Origin: Citrobacter koseri ATCC BAA-895
GTDB taxonomy: Bacteria > Pseudomonadota > Gammaproteobacteria > Enterobacterales > Enterobacteriaceae
Length of the DNA: 64,000 bases
Assembly (NCBI RefSeq): GCF_000018045.1
Contig: NC_009792.1
Location: forward strand, 3,596,001-3,660,000
Direction: 5' to 3'
Position numbers and translations under genes: made by a program. The notes under the pieces are model-generated. The model was given only the letters and a program-made list of their open reading frames with translations, searched no databases and was not told the origin of the DNA. Of this stretch, positions 48,874-59,560 are shown one piece after another. Within the stretch, counting starts at the first letter, position 1, and each line of letters opens with the position of its first letter.

Positions 48874-48949
48874 TGGCGTCCCCTAGGGGATTCGAACCCC
48901 TGTTACCGCCGTGAAAGGGCGGTGTCCTGGGCCTCTAGACGAAGGGGAC
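48874..48949 (-). tRNA. gltT-like: tRNA-Glu (anticodon TTC) in the rRNA spacer
   Basis: A 76-base tRNA starting GTCCCCTTCGTCTAGAGGCC with anticodon loop CCCTTTCACGG and encoded CCA end. Both E. coli rrnE and rrnG carry this tRNA in the same spacer. Confidence 0.97.
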
Positions 48950-49034
48950 ACTGAAGTCTCAATCGCAAGACGCCTTGCTTCTTTCTTTTCATCAGACAAT
49001 CTGTGTGGGCACTGCAAAGGCAGGTTCTTTCAGG

Positions 49035-50576
<1,542 letters not shown>

Positions 50577-50705
50577 AAGTTTGATGCTCGTGAATTAAAC
50601 TTCGTAATGAATTACGTGTTCACTCAGAGACTTGGTATTCATTTATTGTCCGAAGACATTAAGAATCCATGTCACTTTGAGTGCCCACACAGATTGTCTG
50701 ATAAA

Positions 50706-50718
50706 TTGTTAAAGAGCA
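50706..50718 (-). promoter_or_regulatory. boxA antitermination site of the rRNA leader
   Basis: On the minus strand TGCTCTTTAACAA is an exact boxA, which loads the Nus factors for antitermination. A similar element lies in the 16S-23S spacer near 48795. Confidence 0.93.
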
Positions 50719-50755
50719 GTGCCGCTTCGCTTTTTCTCAGCGGCGCGGGGTGTGC

Positions 50756-50783
50756 ATAATACGCTTTCCCGCTTGAGAGTCAA
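50756..50783 (-). promoter_or_regulatory. rRNA promoter P2
   Basis: On the minus strand -35 TTGACT (50783-50778) and -10 TATTAT (50761-50756), spaced 16 bases, match the rrn P2 promoter. Confidence 0.88.
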
Positions 50784-50875
50784 GCATTTATTTTTGCTTT
50801 TCTCTGCCGGCGTTCATCGCTGAACCCCGCTGACCCGGCGGCCTGTGTGCCGTTGTTCCGTGTCAGTGGAGGCGC

Positions 50876-50903
50876 ATTATAGGGAGTTATTTCGGCGTGA
50901 CAA
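50876..50903 (-). promoter_or_regulatory. rRNA promoter P1
   Basis: On the minus strand -35 TTGTCA (50903-50898) and -10 TATAAT (50881-50876), spaced 16 bases and followed by the GC-rich GCGCC discriminator, match rrn P1. The 80 bases upstream are A/T-rich and probably hold the UP element and Fis sites. Confidence 0.92.
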
Positions 50904-50983
50904 GGGGAAATTAGAAAAAACTTATCAACCGTTCGTTTTTTGGACGTTTTGCATATCACCCTTTTATTTTTGCCTGGTTTTTA

Positions 50984-51010
50984 AACAAAAACGAGCCCGA
51001 ATGGGCCCGT
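50984..51010 (-). terminator. Terminator of clpB
   Basis: On the minus strand ACGGGCCC-ATT-CGGGCTCGT is followed by TTTTGTTT, 17 bases after the clpB stop. It shields the rrn P1 region from clpB transcription. Confidence 0.87.
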
Positions 51011-51027
51011 TTTTTATTATTTGTGAC

Positions 51028-53601
51028 TTACTGCACTGCCACAATGCGATCGTCATTCGCCTCCAGACGAATCGCTTTACCCGGAATCAGCTCACCAGAC
51101 AAGATTTGCTGCGCCAGCGGGTTTTCAATCTGCTGCTGAATTGCACGTTTCAATGGACGCGCCCCGTAAACCGGATCGTAACCATTCGCGCTCAGCAATT
51201 TCAGCGCATCATCAGAGATATGGATTTCATATCCGCGCTCTTCCAGACGTTTGTACAGACGCTGCAACTGGATCTGTGCAATAGAAGCGATATGTTTTTC
51301 ACCCAACGGATGGAATACCACGACCTCATCTATACGGTTAATGAATTCCGGGCGGAAGTTGTGGCTGACCACACCAAGCACCAGTTCTTTCATATGGCCG
51401 TAATCCAGCTCACCGAAACGCTCCTGGATCAGATCGGAACCGAGGTTTGAGGTCATAATGACAACCGTGTTGCGGAAGTCGACCGTTCTCCCTTGCCCGT
51501 CCGTCAGACGGCCATCATCCAACACCTGCAACAGAATGTTGAATACATCAGGATGCGCTTTCTCAACTTCGTCCAGCAGTATGACGGAATAAGGACGACG
51601 ACGTACCGCTTCCGTCAGATAACCGCCCTCTTCATAACCCACATATCCCGGAGGCGCGCCAACCAGACGAGACACGGAGTGTTTTTCCATGAACTCAGAC
51701 ATGTCGATACGCACCATCGCGTCATCGCTATCAAACATAAAGTTTGCCAGCGCCTTGCACAGTTCGGTTTTACCCACCCCGGTCGGCCCAAGGAACAGGA
51801 ACGAACCAATTGGACGATTCGGGTCGGCCAGTCCCGCACGGCTACGGCGAATGGCATTCGATACCGCTTCAACGGCCTCGTTCTGCCCAATCACGCGGCT
51901 GTGTAATTCCTGCTCCATACGCAGCAGTTTTTCACGTTCGCCTTCAAGCATTCTGGCAACCGGAATCCCCGTCCACCGCGCCAGCACTTCAGCTATTTCC
52001 GCATCCGTCACTTTATTGCGTAACAGACGCATGGTTTTACCTTCAGATTGAGTCGCCGCTTCCAGCTGTTTTTCCAGCTCAGGGATTTTGCCGTACTGAA
52101 GTTCAGACATCCGCGCCAGATCGCCCACACGACGCGCCTGTTCGATGGCGATCTTCGCCTGCTCCAGTTCGGCCTTAATGGTCTGCGTACCGGACAGAGA
52201 GGCTTTCTCTGCTTTCCACTCTTCTTCTAATTCAGAGTACTGGCGTTCTTTATCATCCAGTTCCTCGTTGAGCATATCGAGGCGTTTTTTGCTCGCCTCA
52301 TCAGACTCTTTCATTAACGCCTGCTGTTCCAGCTTGAGCTGAATAATACGGCGGTCGAGCCTGTCCAGTTCTTCCGGCTTGGAGTCAATCTGCATACGGA
52401 TGCTGGATGCAGCTTCATCGATCAGGTCGATGGCTTTATCCGGCAACTGGCGATCGGAAATGTAGCGGTGAGATAAGGTTGCCGCCGCCACAATCGCCGG
52501 GTCAGTAATCTGCACATGGTGGTGCAGCTCATAACGTTCTTTAAGACCACGCAGAATAGCGATGGTATCTTCCACAGACGGTTCCGCGACGAACACTTTC
52601 TGGAAACGACGTTCCAGCGCCGCATCTTTTTCAATGTACTGGCGATATTCGTCCAGCGTCGTGGCGCCCACACAGTGCAGTTCTCCACGCGCCAGCGCCG
52701 GTTTCAGCATGTTCCCGGCATCCATTGCGCCGTCGGCTTTACCCGCGCCGACCATCGTGTGTAATTCATCGATAAACAGGATGACGTTGCCTTCCTGTTT
52801 GGCGAGATCGTTCAGCACGCCTTTCAGACGCTCTTCAAACTCACCGCGATACTTCGCCCCGGCCACCAGCGCGCCCATATCCAGCGCCAGTACGCGGCGG
52901 CCTTTCAGCCCTTCCGGCACTTCGCCATTAATGATTCGCTGCGCCAGCCCTTCGACAATCGCCGTTTTACCGACCCCCGGTTCACCAATTAATACCGGGT
53001 TGTTTTTAGTACGGCGTTGCAGTACCTGAATGGTACGGCGAATTTCTTCATCACGACCAATCACCGGATCGAGCTTGCCCTGCTCCGCACGCTCGGTCAG
53101 GTCGACGGTATATTTTTGCAAGGCCTGACGTTGGTCTTCAGCCCCTTGATCGTTCACGCTTTCACCTCCGCGCATTTGTTCAACTGCCTGAGTGATATTG
53201 GCGGTGGTCGCCCCGGCCGATTTCAGTAGATCAGTCAGCGTACCGCGAGACTCAAGCGCTGCCAGAACGAACAGTTCCGACGAAATAAAGTTGTCCCCAC
53301 GTTTTTGCGCCAGCTTGTCGCAAAGATTCAGTACACGCACCAGATCCTGAGACGGCTGTACGTCGCCGCCGGTGCCTTCCACCTGCGGTAAACGGCTCAG
53401 CGCCTGATCAATACTCGTGCGTAACTGGCCAGCATTAATGCCAGCGGACGTTAATAAAGGACGTACCGATCCCCCTTCCTGATTCAGTAAGGCGCTCATT
53501 AAATGAAGAGGTTCGATGAATTGGTTGTCGTGCCCCAGTGCGAGCGACTGGGCATCGGCAAGAGCAAGCTGGAATTTATTAGTAAGACGATCCAGACGCA
53601 T
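51028..53601 (-). CDS. clpB: Protein disaggregase ClpB
   Basis: ClpB is the hexameric AAA+ disaggregase that works with DnaK to rescue heat-aggregated proteins. The ATG at 53601 gives 857 residues as in E. coli (MRLDRLTNKFQLALADAQ). It has an N-domain (1-145), first ATPase domain with GEPGVGKT near 206, the M-domain coiled coil (about 410-525), and the second ATPase domain with GPTGVGKT near 605. A heat-shock promoter lies upstream. Confidence 0.98.
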   Translation of the reverse strand: MRLDRLTNKFQLALADAQSLALGHDNQFIEPLHLMSALLNQEGGSVRPLLTSAGINAGQLRTSIDQALSRLPQVEGTGGDVQPSQDLVRVLNLCDKLAQKRGDNFISSELFVLAALESRGTLTDLLKSAGATTANITQAVEQMRGGESVNDQGAEDQRQALQKYTVDLTERAEQGKLDPVIGRDEEIRRTIQVLQRRTKNNPVLIGEPGVGKTAIVEGLAQRIINGEVPEGLKGRRVLALDMGALVAGAKYRGEFEERLKGVLNDLAKQEGNVILFIDELHTMVGAGKADGAMDAGNMLKPALARGELHCVGATTLDEYRQYIEKDAALERRFQKVFVAEPSVEDTIAILRGLKERYELHHHVQITDPAIVAAATLSHRYISDRQLPDKAIDLIDEAASSIRMQIDSKPEELDRLDRRIIQLKLEQQALMKESDEASKKRLDMLNEELDDKERQYSELEEEWKAEKASLSGTQTIKAELEQAKIAIEQARRVGDLARMSELQYGKIPELEKQLEAATQSEGKTMRLLRNKVTDAEIAEVLARWTGIPVARMLEGEREKLLRMEQELHSRVIGQNEAVEAVSNAIRRSRAGLADPNRPIGSFLFLGPTGVGKTELCKALANFMFDSDDAMVRIDMSEFMEKHSVSRLVGAPPGYVGYEEGGYLTEAVRRRPYSVILLDEVEKAHPDVFNILLQVLDDGRLTDGQGRTVDFRNTVVIMTSNLGSDLIQERFGELDYGHMKELVLGVVSHNFRPEFINRIDEVVVFHPLGEKHIASIAQIQLQRLYKRLEERGYEIHISDDALKLLSANGYDPVYGARPLKRAIQQQIENPLAQQILSGELIPGKAIRLEANDDRIVAVQ

Positions 53602-53638
53602 AACTCCTCCCATAACAGGTCAAAATTGCTACTGGAGA

Positions 53639-53668
53639 TTAAATGAGGTCATCCCTCAATTATTCAAG
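53639..53668 (-). promoter_or_regulatory. Sigma-32 heat-shock promoter of clpB
   Basis: On the minus strand CTTGAA (53668-53663), 14 bases, then CCTCATTTA match the sigma-32 consensus, 38 bases before the clpB start and at the E. coli position. Confidence 0.87.
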
Positions 53669-53730
53669 GTGAATGACCTGAATTATGTGAAAAGAAAATT
53701 ACACGTACCGGATCGTCTTGATTCTTTAGG

Positions 53731-54462
53731 TTATATCAGCCAAATAAAACTTGCCATACGACCTGTGATCTTGTCGCGACGATAAGAGAAGAAAGTCTCA
53801 CTTTCGCTGTAAGTACAGCGATCGCCGCCATAGACGCTTTCAACTCCCACATTCGCCAGACGTTGACGCGCAAGCTGATAAATATCCGCCAGATATTTTT
53901 CACCGCGCGCCTGAAATGCGCTGCTCGCCTTCGCATCTTTTGCGATAAACGCTTCACGCACTTCAGCCCCCACTTCAAAAGCAGCAGGGCCAATAGCCGG
54001 ACCCAGCCAGGCGATAATGTTTTCAGGTTTATCGGCAAAGCAGGCGACCGTCTCTTCCAGCACACCTTCACATAATCCGCGCCAGCCCGCATGAGCCGCC
54101 GCCACTTCCGTTCCCGCGCGATTACAAAACAACACGGGCAAACAGTCCGCCGTCATCACCGCGCAAACGGTGCCGGGGGTATTGCTGTACGACGCATCCG
54201 CACGTTTGGATGCATAAGGCTCGCCGGTGAGTTTCAGCACGTCCTTGCCATGCACCTGTTCAAGCCAGACGGGTTTTGACGGCAAATTGCCCGCAGCAAA
54301 GAGTCTCTTGCGATTCTCTTCCACATGTTCCGGGTTATCGCCGCAATGGGCGCCCAGATTCAGAGAATCGTAAGGCGGTAAGCTGACACCGCCTGTACGT
54401 ACAGAACTACAGGCTGCAACCCCCTCCGGGATTGGCCACTGCGGAACAATTAGCTTACTCAT
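53731..54462 (-). CDS. pgeF: Peptidoglycan editing factor PgeF (YfiH)
   Basis: PgeF is a multicopper-oxidase-fold (DUF152) enzyme, reported in E. coli to remove wrongly built peptidoglycan precursors. The 243 residues match E. coli YfiH. The metal-binding His/Cys motifs VHGKDV, MTADCLPVLF and AAAHAGWRGL are visible. Its ATG overlaps the rluD stop by four bases. Confidence 0.95.
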   Translation of the reverse strand: MSKLIVPQWPIPEGVAACSSVRTGGVSLPPYDSLNLGAHCGDNPEHVEENRKRLFAAGNLPSKPVWLEQVHGKDVLKLTGEPYASKRADASYSNTPGTVCAVMTADCLPVLFCNRAGTEVAAAHAGWRGLCEGVLEETVACFADKPENIIAWLGPAIGPAAFEVGAEVREAFIAKDAKASSAFQARGEKYLADIYQLARQRLANVGVESVYGGDRCTYSESETFFSYRRDKITGRMASFIWLI

Positions 54463-55439
54463 AGCCAGTCTACATCATCCTTATGTTCTTCGAAGTCAGC
54501 GCGCATCACGTCAATCAGCTCCACCATATCCTGCGGAATCGGCGCATGCCACTCCATTTCAATACCGGAAATCGGATGGTAAAGACGCAGCATCGTCGCG
54601 TGCAGCGCCTGGCGATCAAACTGACGCAACGTGGAGATAAACGCTTCCGATGCCCCCTTCGGTGGACGCGGACGACCGCCATACACCTGATCGCCCACCA
54701 GCGGATGCGTGATATGCGCCATGTGCACGCGGATCTGGTGCGTACGTCCGGTTTCCAGACGCAACCGCAGACGCGTATGCACACGGAAATGTTCCATGAT
54801 GCGGTAGTGAGTCACCGCCGGTTTCCCCATTGGATGCACTGACATATGGGTTCGTTTGGTCGGGTGACGGCTGATCGGTTCATCTACCGTACCGCCCGCC
54901 GTCATATGTCCAATCGCGACCGCTTCATACTCACGGGTGATTTCACGCAACTGCAAAGACTCCACCAGTCGCGTTTGCGCCGGAACCGTTTTCGCCACCA
55001 CCATCAGACCTGTGGTGTCTTTATCCAGACGATGCACAATACCCGCGCGCGGTACGTCAGCAATCGGCGGGTAATAATGCAACAGCGCGTTCAGTACCGT
55101 ACCATCAGGATTACCGGCGCCAGGGTGAACCACTAAATCGCGCGGTTTGTTAATGACAAGGATATCGTCATCTTCGTAGACGATATCCAGCGGGATATCC
55201 TGCGGCTCAAAGCGGATCTCTTCGTCGATTTCCGCGTTAATGGAAACCTGTTCGCCGCCCAATACTTTTTCTTTCGGTTTATCGCAAAGTTTACCGTTGA
55301 CCAGCACGCGCTGATCGAGAATCCATTCTTTTATGCGCGAACGTGAATAATCCGGGAACATTTCGGCCAAAGCCTGATCTAAGCGTTGACCGAGTTGGTT
55401 TTCGGATACCGTTGCGGTGAGTTGTACTCGTTGTGCCAT
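54459..55439 (-). CDS. rluD: 23S rRNA pseudouridine(1911/1915/1917) synthase RluD
   Basis: RluD modifies three uridines in helix 69 of 23S rRNA, important for ribosome assembly and termination. The 326-residue protein has an S4 domain (QRLDQALAEMFPDYSR), the catalytic motif GIVHRLDKDTTG with Asp near 139, and RTHQIRVHM. Length equals E. coli. It forms an operon with pgeF and diverges from bamD. Confidence 0.97.
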   Translation of the reverse strand: MAQRVQLTATVSENQLGQRLDQALAEMFPDYSRSRIKEWILDQRVLVNGKLCDKPKEKVLGGEQVSINAEIDEEIRFEPQDIPLDIVYEDDDILVINKPRDLVVHPGAGNPDGTVLNALLHYYPPIADVPRAGIVHRLDKDTTGLMVVAKTVPAQTRLVESLQLREITREYEAVAIGHMTAGGTVDEPISRHPTKRTHMSVHPMGKPAVTHYRIMEHFRVHTRLRLRLETGRTHQIRVHMAHITHPLVGDQVYGGRPRPPKGASEAFISTLRQFDRQALHATMLRLYHPISGIEMEWHAPIPQDMVELIDVMRADFEEHKDDVDWL

Positions 55440-55570
55440 ATACAGCTTCTTCGTTTAACGTTGGGTTTTACGGCTTTGCCGTTTAATATAGTGTGCTATT
55501 GTAGCTGGTCTTAACCGGGAGCAGGAACAGAGAATCTCCCGTAAAACATTTTGAGGAAAGTCAAAACGTC

Positions 55571-56308
55571 ATGACGCGCATGAAATATCTGGTGGCAGCA
55601 GCCACGTTGAGCCTGTTTTTGGCGGGTTGCTCTGGTTCAAAGGAAGAGGTGCCCGATAATCCGCCTAACGAAATCTACGCGACTGCCCAGCAAAAGCTGC
55701 AGGACGGTAACTGGAAACAGGCAATAACGCAATTGGAAGCGTTGGATAACCGTTATCCATTTGGACCGTATTCTCAGCAGGTGCAGTTGGATCTGATCTA
55801 CGCCTACTACAAAAACGCCGATCTGCCGTTAGCTCAGGCCGCCATCGATCGTTTTATTCGCCTCAATCCGACGCACCCGAATATTGATTATGTCATGTAT
55901 ATGCGCGGTCTGACCAATATGGCGCTGGATGACAGCGCGCTGCAAGGTTTCTTCGGCGTCGATCGTAGCGATCGCGATCCGCAGCACGCCCGAGCTGCAT
56001 TCAATGATTTCTCAAAGCTGGTGCGTAGCTATCCGAACAGCCAGTACACGACCGACGCCACCAAACGTCTGGTCTTCCTGAAAGATCGTCTGGCGAAGTA
56101 TGAATACTCCGTTGCCGACTACTACACCGCTCGCGGCGCATGGGTTGCCGTGGTAAACCGTGTGGAAGGTATGCTGCGCGACTTCCCGGATACGCAGGCG
56201 ACGCGCGACGCTCTGCCGCTGATGGAAAACGCTTATCGTCAGATGCAGATGACGACTCAGGCTGACAAAGTGGCGAAAATTATCGCCGCTAATGGTCGCA
56301 ACACCTGA
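55571..56308 (+). CDS. bamD: Outer membrane assembly lipoprotein BamD
   Basis: BamD is an essential lipoprotein of the BAM complex that folds barrels into the outer membrane. The 245 residues have an LAGC lipobox (Cys near 20) and about five TPR-like helical repeats (for example NRYPFGPYSQQVQLDLIYAY). Length equals E. coli. It diverges from rluD, as in E. coli. Confidence 0.97.
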   Translation: MTRMKYLVAAATLSLFLAGCSGSKEEVPDNPPNEIYATAQQKLQDGNWKQAITQLEALDNRYPFGPYSQQVQLDLIYAYYKNADLPLAQAAIDRFIRLNPTHPNIDYVMYMRGLTNMALDDSALQGFFGVDRSDRDPQHARAAFNDFSKLVRSYPNSQYTTDATKRLVFLKDRLAKYEYSVADYYTARGAWVAVVNRVEGMLRDFPDTQATRDALPLMENAYRQMQMTTQADKVAKIIAANGRNT

Positions 56309-56324
56309 TTGCGTACTGAACGCA

Positions 56325-56354
56325 AAACGGCAGCCCTAAGGCTGCCGTTTTTTT
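56325..56354 (+). terminator. Rho-independent terminator of bamD
   Basis: AAACGGCAGCC-CTAA-GGCTGCCGTTTTTTTA lies 17 bases after the bamD stop. Confidence 0.93.
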
Positions 56355-56499
56355 ATCCATTTTGCGCTGCCGCTGAAGCGGTTTCAGTACAACGCATCCC
56401 GTCAAATATGGCCCCCTTTCAGCTATTCCTCAAGTAAAAAATCCGTTGTTCCTGCGATAACTCACAAAAAGGCTTCCTTGACAAAAAGTGACAAAATAA

Positions 56500-56541
56500 T
56501 GTGATTTAAATCACGCTTTTTGACATTGGGAACGGTATGCT
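56500..56541 (+). promoter_or_regulatory. raiA promoter with a CRP site
   Basis: TGTGATTTAAATCACG at 56500-56515 fits the CRP consensus TGTGA-N6-TCACA with one mismatch. A -10 candidate TATGCT lies at 56536-56541, which would centre the CRP site about 41 bases before the start of transcription, a class II activating position. Confidence 0.7.
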
Positions 56542-56578
56542 GGAATCACCAAGACGGGAAAGACAAGAGGTAAAATTT

Positions 56579-56917
56579 ATGACAATGAACATTACCAGTA
56601 AACAAATGGAAATTACTCCGGCAATACGCCAGCATGTCGCAGACCGTCTCGCCAAACTAGAAAAATGGCAAACTCACCTGATTAATCCACATATCATTCT
56701 GTCTAAGGAGCCACAGGGTTTCATCGCTGATGCCACCATCAATACCCCGAACGGACATCTGGTCGCCAGCGCAAAACACGAAGATATGTACGCCGCCATT
56801 AACGATTTGATCAACAAGCTGGAACGGCAGCTCAATAAAGTGCAGCACAAAGGCGAAGCCCGTCGTGCCACAACTTCAGTAAAAGACGCCAACTTCGTCG
56901 AAGCAGAAGAAGAGTAG
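56579..56917 (+). CDS. raiA: Ribosome-associated inhibitor RaiA (YfiA)
   Basis: RaiA binds the 30S decoding region in stationary phase and cold shock, stabilising idle 70S ribosomes and opposing dimer formation. The ATG at 56579 gives 112 residues (MTMNITSKQMEITPAI), close to the E. coli length; the frame is open upstream but shows no homology. The acidic C-terminal tail typical of RaiA is present. Confidence 0.96.
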   Translation: MTMNITSKQMEITPAIRQHVADRLAKLEKWQTHLINPHIILSKEPQGFIADATINTPNGHLVASAKHEDMYAAINDLINKLERQLNKVQHKGEARRATTSVKDANFVEAEEE

Positions 56918-56964
56918 TCCCTTACATTGAGTGTATCGCCAACGCGCCTTCGGGCGCGTTTTTT
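56805..56964 (+). ncRNA. raiZ: raiA 3' end, candidate RaiZ small RNA
   Basis: In Salmonella and E. coli the 3' end of raiA mRNA is cut to give the ProQ-bound small RNA RaiZ, which represses hupA. The 3' end and its terminator are conserved in position here. The 5' boundary I give is approximate, and processing cannot be seen from sequence. Confidence 0.4.
56941..56964 (+). terminator. Rho-independent terminator of raiA
   Basis: AACGCGCC-TTCG-GGCGCGTTTTTT, directly before the -35 of the pheLA promoter. Confidence 0.93.
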
Positions 56965-56965
56965 G

Positions 56966-56995
56966 TTGACAGGATTAAAACAGTACGGGTACTTT
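56966..56995 (+). promoter_or_regulatory. pheLA promoter
   Basis: TTGACA at 56966-56971 and TACTTT at 56990-56995 with an 18-base spacer closely resemble the E. coli pheA promoter. Confidence 0.75.
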
Positions 56996-57020
56996 ACTGA
57001 AGTCGCTAAAGGAAACTGAC

Positions 57021-57068
57021 ATGAAACTTATCCCGTTCTTCTTCGCATTCTTTTTTACCTTCCCCTGA
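57021..57068 (+). CDS. pheL: pheA operon leader peptide PheL
   Basis: A 15-codon open frame MKLIPFFFAFFFTFP holds seven Phe codons and is preceded by AAAGGAAA. It senses phenylalanyl-tRNA supply by ribosome stalling. Residue 3 is Leu where E. coli has His. Confidence 0.95.
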   Translation: MKLIPFFFAFFFTFP

Positions 57069-57115
57069 ATGGGAGGCGTTTCGTCGTGTGAAAAAGAATG
57101 CGAAGACGAACAATA

Positions 57116-57142
57116 AGGCCTCCCACACGGGAGGCCTTTTTT
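57116..57142 (+). terminator. Phe attenuator terminator
   Basis: AGGCCTCCC-ACAC-GGGAGGCCT plus six T, between pheL and pheA. The GGGAGGCG at 57071-57078 after pheL can pair with its first arm, giving the alternative antiterminator layout of a phe attenuator. Confidence 0.92.
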
Positions 57143-57166
57143 ATTGATAACAAGAAAGGCAACACT

Positions 57167-58327
57167 ATGACATCGGAAAACCCGTTACTGGCGCTGCGAG
57201 AGAAAATAAGCGCTCTGGATGTAAAATTACTGGCCTTACTGGCGGAGCGTCGTGAACTGGCCGTTGAAGTCGGGAAAGCGAAGCTGCTTTCTCATCGCCC
57301 GGTGCGTGATATCGACCGCGAGCGCGACCTGCTGGACAGGCTGATCGCGCTTGGCAAAACCCATCATCTGGACGCGCACTATATTACTCGCCTGTTCCAG
57401 CTCATCATTGAAGACTCCGTTCTTACCCAGCAGGCGCTGTTGCAGCAACATCTGAACAAAATTAACCCGCATTCAGCGCGTATTGCCTTTCTTGGACCAA
57501 AAGGGTCGTACTCGCACCTCGCTGCGCGCCAGTATGCCGCCCGCCACTTTGAACAGTTTATTGAAAGCGGCTGCGCAAAATTCGCTGATATCTTTAATCA
57601 GGTCGAAACCGGGCAAGCGGACTACGCCGTCGTGCCGATTGAAAACACCAGTTCAGGCGCGATCAACGACGTCTACGATCTGTTGCAGCACACCAGCCTC
57701 TCTATCGTGGGCGAGATGACCATTATCATCGACCACTGCGTGCTGGTTTCAGGGACGACCGATTTAAACACCATTGAGACGGTCTACAGCCACCCGCAGC
57801 CGTTCCAGCAGTGCAGTAAATTCCTTAACCGCTATCCGCACTGGAAAATTGAGTACACTGAAAGCACCTCTGCGGCGATGGAAAAAGTGGCGCAGGCGAA
57901 CTCTCCACGCGTGGCGGCACTGGGTAGCGAAGCCGGTGGCGTGCTGCATGGGCTACAGGTGCTGGAAAGAATCGAAGCCAACCAGACGCAGAATATTACC
58001 CGTTTCGTGGTGCTGGCGCGCAAAGCCGTCAATGTTTCCGATCAGGTCCCGGCGAAAACCACGCTGCTGATCGCCACGGGTCAACAGGCAGGTGCGCTGG
58101 TTGAGGCGCTGCTGGTGCTGCGCAATCACAACCTGATCATGACCAAACTGGAGTCCCGTCCGATTCACGGCAACCCGTGGGAAGAGATGTTTTATCTCGA
58201 TATCCAGGCCAACCTGGAATCACCGGAGATGAAAAAAGCGCTGAAAGAGTTGGGGGAAATTACCCGCTCAATGAAGGTACTGGGCTGCTACCCCAGCGAG
58301 AACGTTGTGCCTGTCGATCCGAACTAA
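57167..58327 (+). CDS. pheA: Bifunctional chorismate mutase/prephenate dehydratase PheA
   Basis: PheA turns chorismate into prephenate and then phenylpyruvate for phenylalanine synthesis. The ATG at 57167 gives 386 residues, as in E. coli. Domains: chorismate mutase (1-100), prephenate dehydratase (about 105-285, with the TRFVVL motif) and an ACT regulatory domain with GALVEALLVLRNHN and ESRP, which binds phenylalanine. Confidence 0.98.
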   Translation: MTSENPLLALREKISALDVKLLALLAERRELAVEVGKAKLLSHRPVRDIDRERDLLDRLIALGKTHHLDAHYITRLFQLIIEDSVLTQQALLQQHLNKINPHSARIAFLGPKGSYSHLAARQYAARHFEQFIESGCAKFADIFNQVETGQADYAVVPIENTSSGAINDVYDLLQHTSLSIVGEMTIIIDHCVLVSGTTDLNTIETVYSHPQPFQQCSKFLNRYPHWKIEYTESTSAAMEKVAQANSPRVAALGSEAGGVLHGLQVLERIEANQTQNITRFVVLARKAVNVSDQVPAKTTLLIATGQQAGALVEALLVLRNHNLIMTKLESRPIHGNPWEEMFYLDIQANLESPEMKKALKELGEITRSMKVLGCYPSENVVPVDPN

Positions 58328-58339
58328 CTGTTTGATAAT

Positions 58340-58423
58340 GCCGGATGGCGCTACGCTTATCCGGCCTACGATTCATACAATTTTGTAGGCCGGATAAGAC
58401 GCACCTGCGTCGCCATCAGGCAT
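58340..58423. repeat. REP pair between pheA and tyrA
   Basis: Two inverted REP palindromes lie between these convergent genes and may serve as a two-way mRNA 3' end. Confidence 0.87.
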
Positions 58424-58428
58424 CTCAC

Positions 58429-59550
58429 TTATTGTCGGCTATCGTTCGCCTGGCGTAACAGCGTGCGACTTTCGTTCTGGAAGCGTTTGGCGTAATCACC
58501 AAACCAATGCTCAACTTTACGGAAACTGTCGATAAAGGCCTGCTTGTCGCCCTGCTCCAGCAAACCAATCGCGTCGCCAAAACGTTTATAGTAGCGTTTG
58601 ATCAGCGCCAGGTTATTTTCCGACGACATAATAATATCGGCATACAACTGCGGGTCCTGCGCAAACAGTCGCCCAACCATCGCCAGTTCGAGACGGTAAA
58701 TCGGTGACGACAGCGCCAGCAGTTGTTCCAGCTGGACATTCTCTTCCGCCAGGTGCAAACCGTAAGCGAACGTCGCGAAGTGACGCAGCGCCTGAATAAA
58801 CGCCATATTCTGATCGTGCTCAACGGCGCTAATCCGATGCAACCGCGCGCCCCACACCTGAATTTGCTCAAGGAACCACTGATACGCCTCCGGCTGACGG
58901 CCATCGCACCAGACAACCACCTGCTTTGCCAGACTGCCGCTGTCCGGGCCAAACATCGGGTGTAAGCCCAGTACCGGGCCATCGTGCGCCGCCATCATCG
59001 CCTGTAGCGGTCCGTTTTTAATCGATGCAAGATCGACCAGAATACAGTCCGCAGGCAAACGCGGTAATTTCGCGATCACCTGCTCCGTGATATGAATCGG
59101 CACACTTACGATCACCATCCCGGCATCGGCCACGATCTCCTGCGCCCGTCCCCAGTCCTGTAGCTCAAGTATGCGTACCTGGTATCCCGACAGCGTGAGC
59201 ATTTTTTCAAACAAACGGCCCATCTGACCGCCGCCGCCGACGATAACCACCGGGCGCAGAGAAGGACAAAGCGTCTTAAACCCTTTGTCATTCTCACTGG
59301 AGTAAGACTCACGCATCACCCGACGCAAGACGTCTTCAATCAGATCGGGAGGAACGCCAAGCGCTTCCGCCTCCGCACGGCGCGAAGCCAGCATAGACGC
59401 TTCACGCTCAGGCACGTAAATCGGCAGCCCAAAGCGGCTTTTCACTTCACCGACTTCGGCCACCAGCTCCAGGCGCTTAGCCAGTAAATCCAGCAGCGCC
59501 TTATCCACTTCATCTATTTGATCGCGTAACGCGGTCAACTCAGCAACCAT
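58429..59550 (-). CDS. tyrA: Bifunctional chorismate mutase/prephenate dehydrogenase TyrA
   Basis: TyrA makes prephenate and oxidises it to 4-hydroxyphenylpyruvate for tyrosine. From the second Met (59550) the protein is 373 residues as in E. coli. Chorismate mutase covers about 1-93, followed by the dehydrogenase with NAD-binding GGGGQMG near 105 and HPMFGPDSGS. It follows aroF by 10 bases in a TyrR-controlled operon. Confidence 0.97.
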   Translation of the reverse strand: MVAELTALRDQIDEVDKALLDLLAKRLELVAEVGEVKSRFGLPIYVPEREASMLASRRAEAEALGVPPDLIEDVLRRVMRESYSSENDKGFKTLCPSLRPVVIVGGGGQMGRLFEKMLTLSGYQVRILELQDWGRAQEIVADAGMVIVSVPIHITEQVIAKLPRLPADCILVDLASIKNGPLQAMMAAHDGPVLGLHPMFGPDSGSLAKQVVVWCDGRQPEAYQWFLEQIQVWGARLHRISAVEHDQNMAFIQALRHFATFAYGLHLAEENVQLEQLLALSSPIYRLELAMVGRLFAQDPQLYADIIMSSENNLALIKRYYKRFGDAIGLLEQGDKQAFIDSFRKVEHWFGDYAKRFQNESRTLLRQANDSRQ

Positions 59551-59560
59551 AACCAACCTC